Positions 1 to 7,946 of a DNA stretch of 64,000 nucleotides are shown piece by piece. Numbering within the stretch: position 1 is the stretch's first letter; every line of letters begins with the position of its first letter. The notes under the pieces are model-generated. The model saw only the letters and a program-made list of their open reading frames with translations. It was not told where the DNA came from and did no database searches. The DNA comes from Phycisphaerae bacterium (lineage in GTDB: Bacteria > Chloroflexota > Anaerolineae > 4572-78 > J111). The stretch spans positions 1-64,000 of the forward strand of contig JANQQF010000061.1 in NCBI GenBank assembly GCA_028285035.1, written 5' to 3'. Position numbers and translations under genes: made by a program.

Positions 1-129
1 GTTTGGCAGCATCGCTTGGGTCAAGTGCATTATTGGCCAATGCAAAACGGTCAACGTCAGGGGGGGATAGACATACATACCCCTGTAAGTGGGGATTGGT
101 CACTTGTCGGCACTGGTAATGTAGATTAA
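1..129 (+). CDS. C-terminal end of an FG-GAP/VCBS-like repeat protein (partial)
   Basis: The first frame is open from base 1 and stops at 127-129, giving 42 residues of a protein that begins outside the window. The residues contain VWQHR, GQVHYWPM and SGDWSLVGTGNVD. This is the usual rhythm of FG-GAP/VCBS beta-propeller blades in secreted proteins, where such a stretch normally continues into a GDGD calcium loop. Here the frame stops just after NVD, so the last blade may be truncated or this may be the natural end. Family assignment is by pattern only. Confidence 0.5.
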   Translation, partial: VWQHRLGQVHYWPMQNGQRQGGIDIHTPVSGDWSLVGTGNVD

Positions 130-269
130 CTATTAAGTCTATCATACTGGTAGCGGGGACTTAGCCATAGTTGGTCCGAAGCGATAGCGCGTACTTCGGA
201 GATAAAAAGAAATGGGACCAAGTGTTCGTGGAGTTGGCTAACACAATACAGCCCAGCAATGGACACGAA
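126..269 (-). pseudogene. Remnant of an alditol oxidase (aldO-like) gene
   Basis: Read on the minus strand, bases 141-269 encode a stretch containing FVS, VSQLHEHL, PFLFISEVRAIAS and DQLWLSPRYQ. It matches residues of the intact oxidase at 26760-28028 (VSQLGEHL, PFLLISEVRAIAA, DQLWLSPCYQ) with about 28 of 34 residues identical in the core. The DNA is also clearly alignable to 27006-27146. A few codons are missing between FVS and VSQL. Homology ends abruptly after YQYD, and the frame meets a stop at 126-128. No start, FAD domain or C-terminal part is present, so this is a gene fragment from a paralogue or an old partial duplication. Confidence 0.75.
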
Positions 270-311
270 TAAGGTCGGCAAGATAAGATCGTTCTATATC
301 CAAAAACTCAT

Positions 312-1211
312 TCATTGTATTTCAGACAACAGGTTACTTGTATGGGTCAGCAATCCAGCATCAAATCTGGTTCCATGACCGGGGATTAATATTTCAACAT
401 CAAATTGAGATAACCTTTCCACAGAATTGGGCCACTCATCTAAATCTGCATCAGTCGTGTTCCCTAAGGTATCCCCGGCCAGGATCATACATCCGCCGAA
501 TAGCACCTTTTTGCTTGGGAAATAAACAACGATATTATCCGGGGTATGCCCTGCTCCTGGATAGTAAATCTGAATTGTTTCATCGCCAAATTGCAATTCT
601 GGATTTTCATCCAGCTTGAACAATTGCGTTGGGGGAACATAGGTTATTTGTTGATGACCTTCATAATAATATTGATCGTGGGCTGCCTCTAACCACGTCA
701 AGATAAGCTGCTGAGTTCTTTCACCGTTTATCATCAACCATTCTGCCGTTAACTCAGACCCGTATACAGGTATTCCCTGCTCGACCAAAAATTTGTTTCC
801 CCCTAAATTATCAACATGGGGGCCTGTATTGATCGCCACGATGTCTCTCTCACCAAATTCAAGCTTTAGCCAAGCGATTAAGTCTCTGGTCGCCTCTGGT
901 GTATAGGGCGTATCGACTAAAACCAATTGTCCATTATCCATTTCAACAATCAATGAGTTCGCTGGCCAAGGGAATTCGTGGGTCACCACAAAAACACCAT
1001 TTTTGATTTGTTTAAGATGTAAATCTTGATTGAGATTCACGCGCTGATTTAGGGGGAGTTCTGTTTCAATCGTTTGTGGCAATCCGATAGATTTAGCTTC
1101 GGTTTCGATTTGATTGGGGCTACATCCGCCCAGAAGAATCGGTACAAACACAATCCACAAACTAAAATAAAATAGCGGGCTGCTCTTTGTAAATATCTGA
1201 GAATAAAGCAT
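312..1211 (-). CDS. Lipoprotein metallo-beta-lactamase-fold hydrolase, B1/B2-like, altered first zinc ligand
   Basis: The 299-residue protein starts with a lipoprotein signal (lipobox LLGGC, Cys30), so it should be anchored outside the membrane. The rest follows the subclass B1/B2 beta-lactamase layout: LVLVDTP (about 96-102), INTGPHVDNLGGN (127-139), GAGHTPDN with His222, GGC with Cys241 and PGHG with His279. The Zn2 ligands (Asp134, Cys241, His279) are all present. In the Zn1 site His132 and His222 are present, but the position that is His in B1 or Asn in B2 enzymes is Gly130. A beta-lactamase or a related metallohydrolase is likely; the substrate cannot be told. There is no strong ribosome site before the ATG. 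Confidence 0.8.
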   Translation of the reverse strand: MLYSQIFTKSSPLFYFSLWIVFVPILLGGCSPNQIETEAKSIGLPQTIETELPLNQRVNLNQDLHLKQIKNGVFVVTHEFPWPANSLIVEMDNGQLVLVDTPYTPEATRDLIAWLKLEFGERDIVAINTGPHVDNLGGNKFLVEQGIPVYGSELTAEWLMINGERTQQLILTWLEAAHDQYYYEGHQQITYVPPTQLFKLDENPELQFGDETIQIYYPGAGHTPDNIVVYFPSKKVLFGGCMILAGDTLGNTTDADLDEWPNSVERLSQFDVEILIPGHGTRFDAGLLTHTSNLLSEIQ

Positions 1212-1346
1212 GATGAAACCCTTTGATACTCAAATGCTGCTCTAGTCTACAAGATTTTTCGAAACATATCTTGTTCCAAATCCAACGATTAGCTGACGAT
1301 TATCAAAGCGAGTGGCCTCTTTACTTTGTCCTTATGGCTCAGCCTA

Positions 1347-1727
1347 TCAAGCAGGTGTGTCATAGGTTACAATATCAATGAGAATGCCGTTTGGATCAAC
1401 CAGGGTGAAGTGATAGCCATTGACCTCTTCATTCACTAATTCGACAGCAATCGGTAGGTCCGAAGCTTGCACTCTTTGGTATTCCTGCTCGACATTATCC
1501 ACTTCAAATTGAAAAAGAACACCGTTTCCCTGAAACTCAGGATGAAAAATCGGGTGGACAAAAGGCGAGTGAGGCACACAAAACATCAATTCATATTCGG
1601 GATTATCGCGATGTTTTAACACAACAAAGCCTTCCTGCTCAAGCTTCAACTCAAACCCCAAATGCTCAATATAAAACGCCTTTGATTCCAAAACCTTACT
1701 GGTATAAATTTCTGTGCTTAGTTTCAT
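1347..1727 (-). CDS. VOC (glyoxalase/bleomycin-resistance) family protein
   Basis: A 126-residue protein with one vicinal-oxygen-chelate unit pair: IYTSKVLESKAFYIEHLGF at the N-terminus and the closing strand HFTLVDPNGILIDIVTY. The longest frame begins 13 codons earlier, but AGAAAGGTG lies just upstream of the ATG at 1727, so this start was chosen. The His often found in the first strand as a metal ligand is not in its usual place. A binding role or a divergent enzyme is therefore possible. It lies about 90 bp downstream of a paralogous VOC gene on the same strand and is probably co-transcribed with it. Substrate unknown. Confidence 0.8.
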   Translation of the reverse strand: MKLSTEIYTSKVLESKAFYIEHLGFELKLEQEGFVVLKHRDNPEYELMFCVPHSPFVHPIFHPEFQGNGVLFQFEVDNVEQEYQRVQASDLPIAVELVNEEVNGYHFTLVDPNGILIDIVTYDTPA

Positions 1728-1817
1728 AGTCACCTTTCTGATGATACACCACCCGAAAGTAGGCATCCTAGCTTCGGGCGGTGCTGAATGATTTTGGGAT
1801 GATGTGGCGCTTAGACC

Positions 1818-2204
1818 CTAATTCTCAGTTGAAGGGGGTGGGGTATATGTCACAATGTCTACGCCTACGCCATTGGGATCAACAATCGCGAAATGTCGAT
1901 CGCCCCACGGCTCATCTCGCAGCTCAATTGCAATGGGTGTCCCCAAGGCTTTGATGCGTTCATACGCTTGATCCACATCAGGCACTTCAATGGTAATAAA
2001 TACACCTTCCCCATTAAACGCTGGTTGAAATAAGGGCTTTTGGCTGGGGTGATTGGGCAGCAAGAATGAAATTTGGCTGCCGCTTTCGCTGCCAAGCAGC
2101 AAGAAAAAGTCATTCTCAAAATCAACCCGCCAGTCTAATGTTTCAGTATAGAAGGCTTTGGTTTCCTCAAGCTTTGATGTAATGATCCCTGCATTGAACT
2201 TCAT
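1818..2204 (-). CDS. VOC (glyoxalase/bleomycin-resistance) family protein
   Basis: A 128-residue VOC protein preceded by AAAAAGGAG at good distance from the ATG. It shares the plan of its neighbour at 1347: ITSKLEETKAFYTETL at the start and HFAIVDPNGVGVDIVTY near the end. The two are clear paralogues, probably from an old tandem duplication. Small VOC proteins of this type in soil bacteria are often annotated as extradiol dioxygenase-like or antibiotic-resistance-like without known substrate. The AraC-type gene immediately upstream (start 3124) is on the same strand and may regulate or be co-transcribed with the pair. Confidence 0.82.
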   Translation of the reverse strand: MKFNAGIITSKLEETKAFYTETLDWRVDFENDFFLLLGSESGSQISFLLPNHPSQKPLFQPAFNGEGVFITIEVPDVDQAYERIKALGTPIAIELRDEPWGDRHFAIVDPNGVGVDIVTYTPPPSTEN

Positions 2205-2299
2205 AGGTTATCTCCTTTTTGACTAAACAAGATTTAATAAGACTTAAATTTGCAAGCCCAAGATACCACAAAATTCAAGAATTCAATTGTAAAAATCGG

Positions 2300-3124
2300 T
2301 CACTTTTGCGGAAAAGTCACAGCGGTAGGAGATGAGCCAAAGAAGTCATTAAATTCGTGGATGAAGTGAGCTTGGTCATAGTAGCCAAAATCAAAACAAA
2401 CCTTGCCCCAGTCCGCTTTCGGCTCGTGCATCATCGCCCGCAGTACGGATTGGAAGCGGACAATACGGGCAAAAGTTTTAGGGGGTACCCCAATATATTT
2501 ATCAAAAACCCGGCGTAATTGACGCGGGCTGATATCACTCATCGGCGCATTTTCGATTGAAAGATGCCCCTGTTGCTGATATATTTTTTCCAGCAACGTC
2601 AACAAACGCGGATCGGGCTGCTTATTATTTGCCACCAATCGTTGTAATAGAAAGGTTTCAGCTATCTCAATCCTGTCCTTTGCCGAATGGGCAGAAAATA
2701 GTTGGGCTTCAAAGGCCTCCAATTGATTGCCCCAAATATCTTCACAGACAATCATAGCGTTAGCTACCTCTTTGAGGGGCAGTCGAAAAAAATGGTGGAA
2801 CCACCCTGGCAAGAAACGAATGCCAAAGTATTCCAATTTATTATTGAACGACACTGTGGTTGAGGTGTTAGCCGTCCCAGCCACGACGAGACGCTCGAAT
2901 GTGGTGCAATTTATCAAAAGATCAACACAACCATCTGATATAATCCGATAGGTATATGGTGATTGGAGGGGTGTTTCAGACCAAAGCACCCAATAGCAAT
3001 AGATGTATGGTTTCAGGGCAGTCGATGGAGCAAATTCTCGGTATCCCACATTTGCACCTGCCCTATCACCAACGGTTGGTTGGAGTGGTTGATATAGAGG
3101 TTGTATCAGGTGATTGGTGTTCAT
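2300..3124 (-). CDS. AraC-family transcriptional regulator with DUF6597-like N-terminus
   Basis: A 274-residue regulator if started at the ATG of MNTNHLIQP; the longer frame adds 40 residues of no recognisable content. The N-terminal part (YREFAPSTALKPYIYCYWVL, about 27-46) is of the type seen in DUF6597 AraC regulators. The C-terminal about 100 residues form the double helix-turn-helix, including MSDISPRQLRRVFDKYIGVPP and the second helix pair at DFGYYDQAHFIHEF. It probably controls the two VOC genes downstream or a nearby gene. The start codon is uncertain because no strong ribosome site precedes either candidate. Confidence 0.85.
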   Translation of the reverse strand: MNTNHLIQPLYQPLQPTVGDRAGANVGYREFAPSTALKPYIYCYWVLWSETPLQSPYTYRIISDGCVDLLINCTTFERLVVAGTANTSTTVSFNNKLEYFGIRFLPGWFHHFFRLPLKEVANAMIVCEDIWGNQLEAFEAQLFSAHSAKDRIEIAETFLLQRLVANNKQPDPRLLTLLEKIYQQQGHLSIENAPMSDISPRQLRRVFDKYIGVPPKTFARIVRFQSVLRAMMHEPKADWGKVCFDFGYYDQAHFIHEFNDFFGSSPTAVTFPQK

Positions 3125-3258
3125 TGATTGCCTGATTTTACGGTAAATTAAAGAGGATAAATTATACCACAGGCAGGTTTGTGGCCGAAGTGGAGGTATA
3201 TTTTTATGGTTATATAAGCGTGACTTCAGCAAACACGAAATCAATCTTACAGATCAAA

Positions 3259-4491
3259 CTATACAGCTGATGATGTGTAATCTCGCTTCTTTCGTTCTTC
3301 TGGTATCAGGAATAACCGAATAGCACGCGTAATATCCCCTAAAAAGGGAAGTGGGTCACGCCAGGAAAAGAGGGCAAAACCGCGTACACCAAACAGCGAA
3401 CGAAGCCAAGTTAACGGATTGAGTTCACCGCGTAACAGATAATAAACGGCAGACTGCAAATCGCGCCGAAGGTAAATCCACTTTATTTGACCGTATTGTT
3501 GAGCCCGATTAGCAGGCAAGGGCAAGCCAACTGTGTCACAGTACATTGTATACAAGAGTGAAACACCGCCCGCCTCTGCGATAGGGCCTTGTCCAGTGGG
3601 GCGTCCAACATTAGGTTCCATAATGTAGTAGTTCCCATCAAGCTTATCCCGCTTCATTTCCATGTAACCCAAGCCATAATAACCGACCATCTTGAACAAG
3701 CGGAGTGTCTCGTCCAGAATAACTTTGTTATCAGCTTCGATTCCCAAACAACACTCCCCTGTTCGTGGGGGCCACTGGCGCAACTTACGCGATATGAAGG
3801 TGACAAGCGGCTCTGAACTTCGACTGAAATAGGTGTTACAAATGTAGAGGGCGGTATCATCACCCTCGACCCACTTTTGCACAATGAGGACATCAGCCCA
3901 TTTACTACAAACATCATATAGCTCAAGCAAATCCTCCGGCTTGGCCACTTTATATGTTTTATGCTTGCTATTCTGTTCCCAGCGCGGGTCTGCGCTAATT
4001 GGGGGCTTTAGAGCACAAGGGAATGTCATCGTTTGCGCAGCGCGTTTGGCATCCTCACGGTTGTAAAGGATCATTGTTTGGGGGATGGGAAGGTTCTGTT
4101 CTTGGGCATAGGTGTAAAACTGGATTTTGTCTATCAACCGCTCGACGATTGTTTCATCTGGAAGCAGGATGTAATACCACGGCTGCAATACATCCCGGTG
4201 TTGAGAGATGAGTTGGACAGTCACATCGGAACAAGGGATCAGAACGCCTTTTTGTGATAGCGTGGGACCGAGTGACTTGAGTGTTTTAATAAGGTCTTGG
4301 CTGGTAAAATCAGTGTAAAGAATCTGCTCACAAACTCGAGTACGACAACAGTAATGATCCGGCGATTGGGCCAGCGCAATAATCGGTATCTGATGCGAGG
4401 CCAATATACGAGCGGTTTGAATGCCCTGATGACTATCGAGACCAACGACAATTGCAGGTGGATTTCCGTTTTTCGCTAAATGTTGTTCCAT
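3259..4491 (-). CDS. ATP-grasp carboxylate-amine ligase-like protein
   Basis: A 410-residue protein with an N-terminal Rossmann-like preATP-grasp region (VVGLDSHQGIQTARIL). The ATP-grasp core follows from about residue 120 to 320, with CALKPP as the ATP-contacting lysine strand and MEMKRD, YYIMEPNVGRPTGQ supplying acidic and Asn metal/ATP ligands. These proteins join a carboxylate to an amine or similar nucleophile via an acyl phosphate. Homologues often sit in surface-polysaccharide or secondary-metabolite loci. The glycosyltransferase-like gene upstream on the same strand fits that picture. TAGGAATACATC precedes the ATG. Substrate unknown. Confidence 0.75.
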   Translation of the reverse strand: MEQHLAKNGNPPAIVVGLDSHQGIQTARILASHQIPIIALAQSPDHYCCRTRVCEQILYTDFTSQDLIKTLKSLGPTLSQKGVLIPCSDVTVQLISQHRDVLQPWYYILLPDETIVERLIDKIQFYTYAQEQNLPIPQTMILYNREDAKRAAQTMTFPCALKPPISADPRWEQNSKHKTYKVAKPEDLLELYDVCSKWADVLIVQKWVEGDDTALYICNTYFSRSSEPLVTFISRKLRQWPPRTGECCLGIEADNKVILDETLRLFKMVGYYGLGYMEMKRDKLDGNYYIMEPNVGRPTGQGPIAEAGGVSLLYTMYCDTVGLPLPANRAQQYGQIKWIYLRRDLQSAVYYLLRGELNPLTWLRSLFGVRGFALFSWRDPLPFLGDITRAIRLFLIPEERKKRDYTSSAV

Positions 4492-4745
4492 GATGTATTC
4501 CTAAATGAGGTCGATATTGAGAACATCTTTGGCAATTATTAGGTGAGTATTGAATATGTTAGTATGGAGAAGGGTTGATGGCTGACTTTTTGGGCCGCCT
4601 GAGCAAGGCTAAATCACAATAATCGTTGAAATGTAGGTTGAATGAACTATAGGCAACACCTATTTAGTCTAAGAATTTCATCGACGACGTTTGAGACTAG
4701 TGCCGTAGCATCGATTATGATTGCGTTTGTTGGAGCGTTTTCTTT

Positions 4746-5576
4746 TTATCCGGCATCGGTTTTTTGGAAATAATGGTAAAAATTGACATCACTTAAAATA
4801 GATTGATAGACATCTTCTACCAATGAACTATTTTTATAATTAATTGTTTGTATTAATATCTTTCTTTCTAGCTTTATAGCGTACTGGTAAAGTTTTTTTA
4901 ACAATTTATTATTGATATTAAGAGAGGGTAAAATTCGATCATCTCTATAGTCAATTCGCGAAAATCCTTTCCTAAAACCAGCGCCATGATGATAAACCAA
5001 GTCCCCATAGATGCCGAACCACAACTTATGTAGCTCTCTTTTGTTACTTCTTAACAAGGGATACCACTCTACATTCTTTTTCTCTAATTGCTCAAGCAAA
5101 TTGCCACCAACATCAGATACCATCTCCCCGTCAGAGTTTTCCCAACGGTATCCCTCTTTCCAGTCCCCCTTTATCTCTTGCCAAAATTTAACTGTCGTTA
5201 TGCAAAAGCAGGGATGTGGCTGTATGTCGCCAATGTTTTCTTTTCGCTGTATGGCCAGAAGAGGATATTCACTCAAGTGGCTGGAAGCGAAGGATACAAC
5301 ATCCCCAATGGGAAAAGCATCTCCATCAATGAACATCAACCAATCATCATCATTGGTTGCGTGAAGCGAGGCCATATCTGCTAGTAGGTTAAGTTTCATC
5401 GCATGTGATTTAATTCGTTCGGTTGAAGAGTAGAAGAATTTACTCCCATGATCCTGAGGCAGGTCATTTAAGAATGCATACACTTTATATGGTATCTTGA
5501 TGTGCTGCTGAAAATACTTTAGCTGAATGTCGACCCAGCGATCATCTTCCCAATGGACGGTAAGAATGTGTAACAA
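4746..5576 (-). CDS. Putative glycosyltransferase-like protein (GT-A type, FIDGDAFP motif)
   Basis: A 276-residue protein that starts with TTG, supported by AAAGGAG about eight bases upstream. It begins with a short beta-strand MLHILTVHWEDDRW and has a DxD-like motif in MFIDGDAFPIGDV (about residues 82-94), as in GT-A-fold glycosyltransferases that bind a metal-nucleotide sugar. A conserved-looking YHHGAGFR lies further on. The DNA is visibly richer in A and T than the neighbours, which hints at transfer. The preceding ATP-grasp-type gene is on the same strand, but a 250-base gap separates them. Acceptor and donor cannot be inferred. Confidence 0.6.
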   Translation of the reverse strand: MLHILTVHWEDDRWVDIQLKYFQQHIKIPYKVYAFLNDLPQDHGSKFFYSSTERIKSHAMKLNLLADMASLHATNDDDWLMFIDGDAFPIGDVVSFASSHLSEYPLLAIQRKENIGDIQPHPCFCITTVKFWQEIKGDWKEGYRWENSDGEMVSDVGGNLLEQLEKKNVEWYPLLRSNKRELHKLWFGIYGDLVYHHGAGFRKGFSRIDYRDDRILPSLNINNKLLKKLYQYAIKLERKILIQTINYKNSSLVEDVYQSILSDVNFYHYFQKTDAG

Positions 5577-5810
5577 AAATATTCTCCTTTTACGTTTGCA
5601 TGCCTAGCATTCCATTTCACCAGCATCACTATAAAAACCAACAAACAAAACAATACCCTACACCTGATGGCAATAATCGATAGTATATCTTTAAAGTGTG
5701 TCTGGGTGTATCGCCAAATATTACTACTTCATCTAAATCCTTTGGATAGAAACCTAGTTAAGCATTTGACGGTTTATTTTGCTGAAACTTCTAAAAAGGA
5801 TCCACACCTA

Positions 5811-5848
5811 TAATAAAAATCCTCGCTGCTTAGCGAGGATTTTTATTA
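5811..5848. terminator. Bidirectional rho-independent terminator
   Basis: A 17-bp perfect stem with loop GCTT. The GC core is TCCTCGCT / AGCGAGGA, with A-rich and T-rich flanks (AATAAAAA / TTTTTATT). It ends the minus-strand efflux operon that stops at 5868 and can also stop transcription in the other direction. The rest of the 5577-5867 gap shows no other feature. Confidence 0.85.
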
Positions 5849-5867
5849 TCAGCAAAAAGCATCCAGG

Positions 5868-7154
5868 TCAGTTTGATGCGACTAAACTTTCGCTAAAAGT
5901 AACCAGGGCTGGTTGAAAAGCGGTCCAAATGGTGACCAAAACAATCAACCCGCCAGCAAAAACAAATAACAAGATCAAATTCCAGGTAATCACTGCTCCC
6001 GATATGGCTTGAGAAATAGGGATCAATCCGGCACTGGACAACATCAACAAACTCATAACTCTACCCAACATTTCTTTAGGCGTACGAGTTTGGATCCAGG
6101 TGAAGAGGATGATGGTGACGTAGCCGTTCCCCAAACCAAGTAATAGCATTAGCCCAAAATCGATCCAGGTTAAGTGAACAAAGCCGACCAAGACTGTTGC
6201 CAGACCAAACACGGTCAGCAATCCAATCAGGATGAAACGCATCACCCTTCCCCCAGGCCGGGGTAGTGCCCCGGCCAAGAGAAAGCCCACCAGATTGCCC
6301 ACCGCAAAAGCAGACATCAGGAGCCCGAAGGCGACCGCCCCTTCGGCTAACCGTTGATCGGCTAGCACCGGAATACCCACCAGAATTGGCCCCACAAACA
6401 AAAAGTTGACGGCAGCGATGACCAAGAATATCAAGCGTAGGGCATGATCATCCCACACGTATTTCAACCCAGCCACAATAGCGGCCCAGACACTTTCGCC
6501 TTCTGGGTCATCGGCTGAAACGGAGCGTTTCCCTCCGCCACGCATCAGCCATAACATCAGGGCTGATATGGCAAAGGTAACGGCATCGATCGCAAAGGCT
6601 AACCCGATCCCAAAAAATGATTCGGCGTATCGGCCAATCAAGATACCAGCCATAAAAGGGCCAATAAACCCAACCAACTGCCCCATACCCATCACCAGCG
6701 AGTTCCCGGCCTGTATATCTTTTTCTTTGACCAACATCGGCACAATGCTGTTCCCGGCAGGCACAGCAAACCCGGCCACCAGCCCAAAGCCCAGGCTGAA
6801 GGCATAGACGATCCATATTTGCGCCATGCCGGTAAAGATCACAATCGCCATCAGGGCGGCCAGCACAAAACGGGCAATGTCTGACATCAGCATGATAATT
6901 CGCGGTGAGAAACGGTCGGTAATCGCCCCACCAAACAGCATAAACAAAGCGCGGGGAATACCTTCCAGCGCCAGCACAATGCCTAGGGCCAGCGGATCGC
7001 CGGTGAGTTGCAACACCAACCAAGGCGTGGCGATCAGGGCAAATTGATCACCCAGCAAAGAGGTTGAAACCCCAGCAAACAGTAATCGAAAATCACGAAT
7101 CGATAAAACATTAACCAACGAGTTTTTTTCTTTACGTTCGATATGGGCTGTCAT
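5868..7154 (-). CDS. MFS transporter (drug-efflux type)
   Basis: A 428-residue protein with about 12 hydrophobic segments. The start region SIRDFRLLFAGVSTSLLGDQFALIATPWLVLQL is split over TM1 and its flanks. The loop 2-3 signature GGAITDRFSPR is the usual MFS arginine loop. This is the type related to enterobactin-exporter-like and macrolide-efflux MFS proteins. The gene begins two bases after the stop of the ATPase gene, so it is translationally linked to a MacB-like ABC system and is under the same TetR regulator. Proton-driven export of a hydrophobic compound is the likely role. Confidence 0.88.
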   Translation of the reverse strand: MTAHIERKEKNSLVNVLSIRDFRLLFAGVSTSLLGDQFALIATPWLVLQLTGDPLALGIVLALEGIPRALFMLFGGAITDRFSPRIIMLMSDIARFVLAALMAIVIFTGMAQIWIVYAFSLGFGLVAGFAVPAGNSIVPMLVKEKDIQAGNSLVMGMGQLVGFIGPFMAGILIGRYAESFFGIGLAFAIDAVTFAISALMLWLMRGGGKRSVSADDPEGESVWAAIVAGLKYVWDDHALRLIFLVIAAVNFLFVGPILVGIPVLADQRLAEGAVAFGLLMSAFAVGNLVGFLLAGALPRPGGRVMRFILIGLLTVFGLATVLVGFVHLTWIDFGLMLLLGLGNGYVTIILFTWIQTRTPKEMLGRVMSLLMLSSAGLIPISQAISGAVITWNLILLFVFAGGLIVLVTIWTAFQPALVTFSESLVASN

Positions 7155-7156
7155 TT

Positions 7157-7924
7157 TTAGAACCCCATTTCAACTAACCAGGCGTTCAGCTTTTCCTCAC
7201 GGGCTTTGATGTCGTCGCGGGCTTCATCATATTTCTCTTGCTTATACTCCCCTGCAATCCTGCCGTCCAACATAAACAGCACGCGTTCAGTTTTGGCGGC
7301 TACTTTAACATCATGTGTCACTAACAAAATCGTTGTCCCAGTTTGATTAATCTCGCCCAGCAATTTCATAATTTCTGTGGCGGATTTCGAGTTTAATGCG
7401 CCCGTTGGCTCATCGCCGAAGATCATCTCTGGCTCATTGATCAGGGCCCGACAGATACCGACCCGCTGCAATTGACCGCCAGAAACTTGGTTGATGCTAT
7501 GATCAGCCAATTCAGCGATACCGGTTTGCTTCATTAATTCCACCGCACGTTGATTGATGAGATCACGGCGACATTCCTTCGCTAAATAGGCGGTCATCAC
7601 AATATTGTCGAAGACCGACAGGTTTTTCAGGAGATGGACATGCTGAAAGATAAAGCCCATCTTATGCAATCGCAGCCCAGCTAACTCTTTTTCGGATAGA
7701 GTAGAGAGTTCCTGGCCGTTAAAGCTTACACTACCGGATGTCATACGATCCATCCCGCTGATGTTGTACAGCAAGGTTGATTTTCCCGATCCAGAAGGCC
7801 CCATCACTGAGACGAATTCACCACGCTCAATACGCAAATCCACATCCTTTAATATCATTTGTTTATTATTTTTTCCAAGGGTAAACGTTTTTTGTAACTG
7901 TTTTGATTCTAATAAAGTATTCAT
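7157..7924 (-). CDS. ABC transporter ATP-binding protein (MacB/LolD type)
   Basis: A 255-residue ATPase with Walker A GPSGSGKST (about 42-50), ABC signature VSGGQLQRV, Walker B MIFGDEPTGALNS and the switch His in LLVTHD. The EPTGAL variant is typical of ATPases that pair with FtsX/MacB permeases, which pull substrates across the membrane mechanically. The permease gene lies 22 bases upstream in the same operon, and the MFS gene starts two bases downstream. The ATG is preceded by GGAGG in the spacer. Confidence 0.93.
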   Translation of the reverse strand: MNTLLESKQLQKTFTLGKNNKQMILKDVDLRIERGEFVSVMGPSGSGKSTLLYNISGMDRMTSGSVSFNGQELSTLSEKELAGLRLHKMGFIFQHVHLLKNLSVFDNIVMTAYLAKECRRDLINQRAVELMKQTGIAELADHSINQVSGGQLQRVGICRALINEPEMIFGDEPTGALNSKSATEIMKLLGEINQTGTTILLVTHDVKVAAKTERVLFMLDGRIAGEYKQEKYDEARDDIKAREEKLNAWLVEMGF

Positions 7925-7946
7925 TGTAATCCTCCATTGTGACGTG

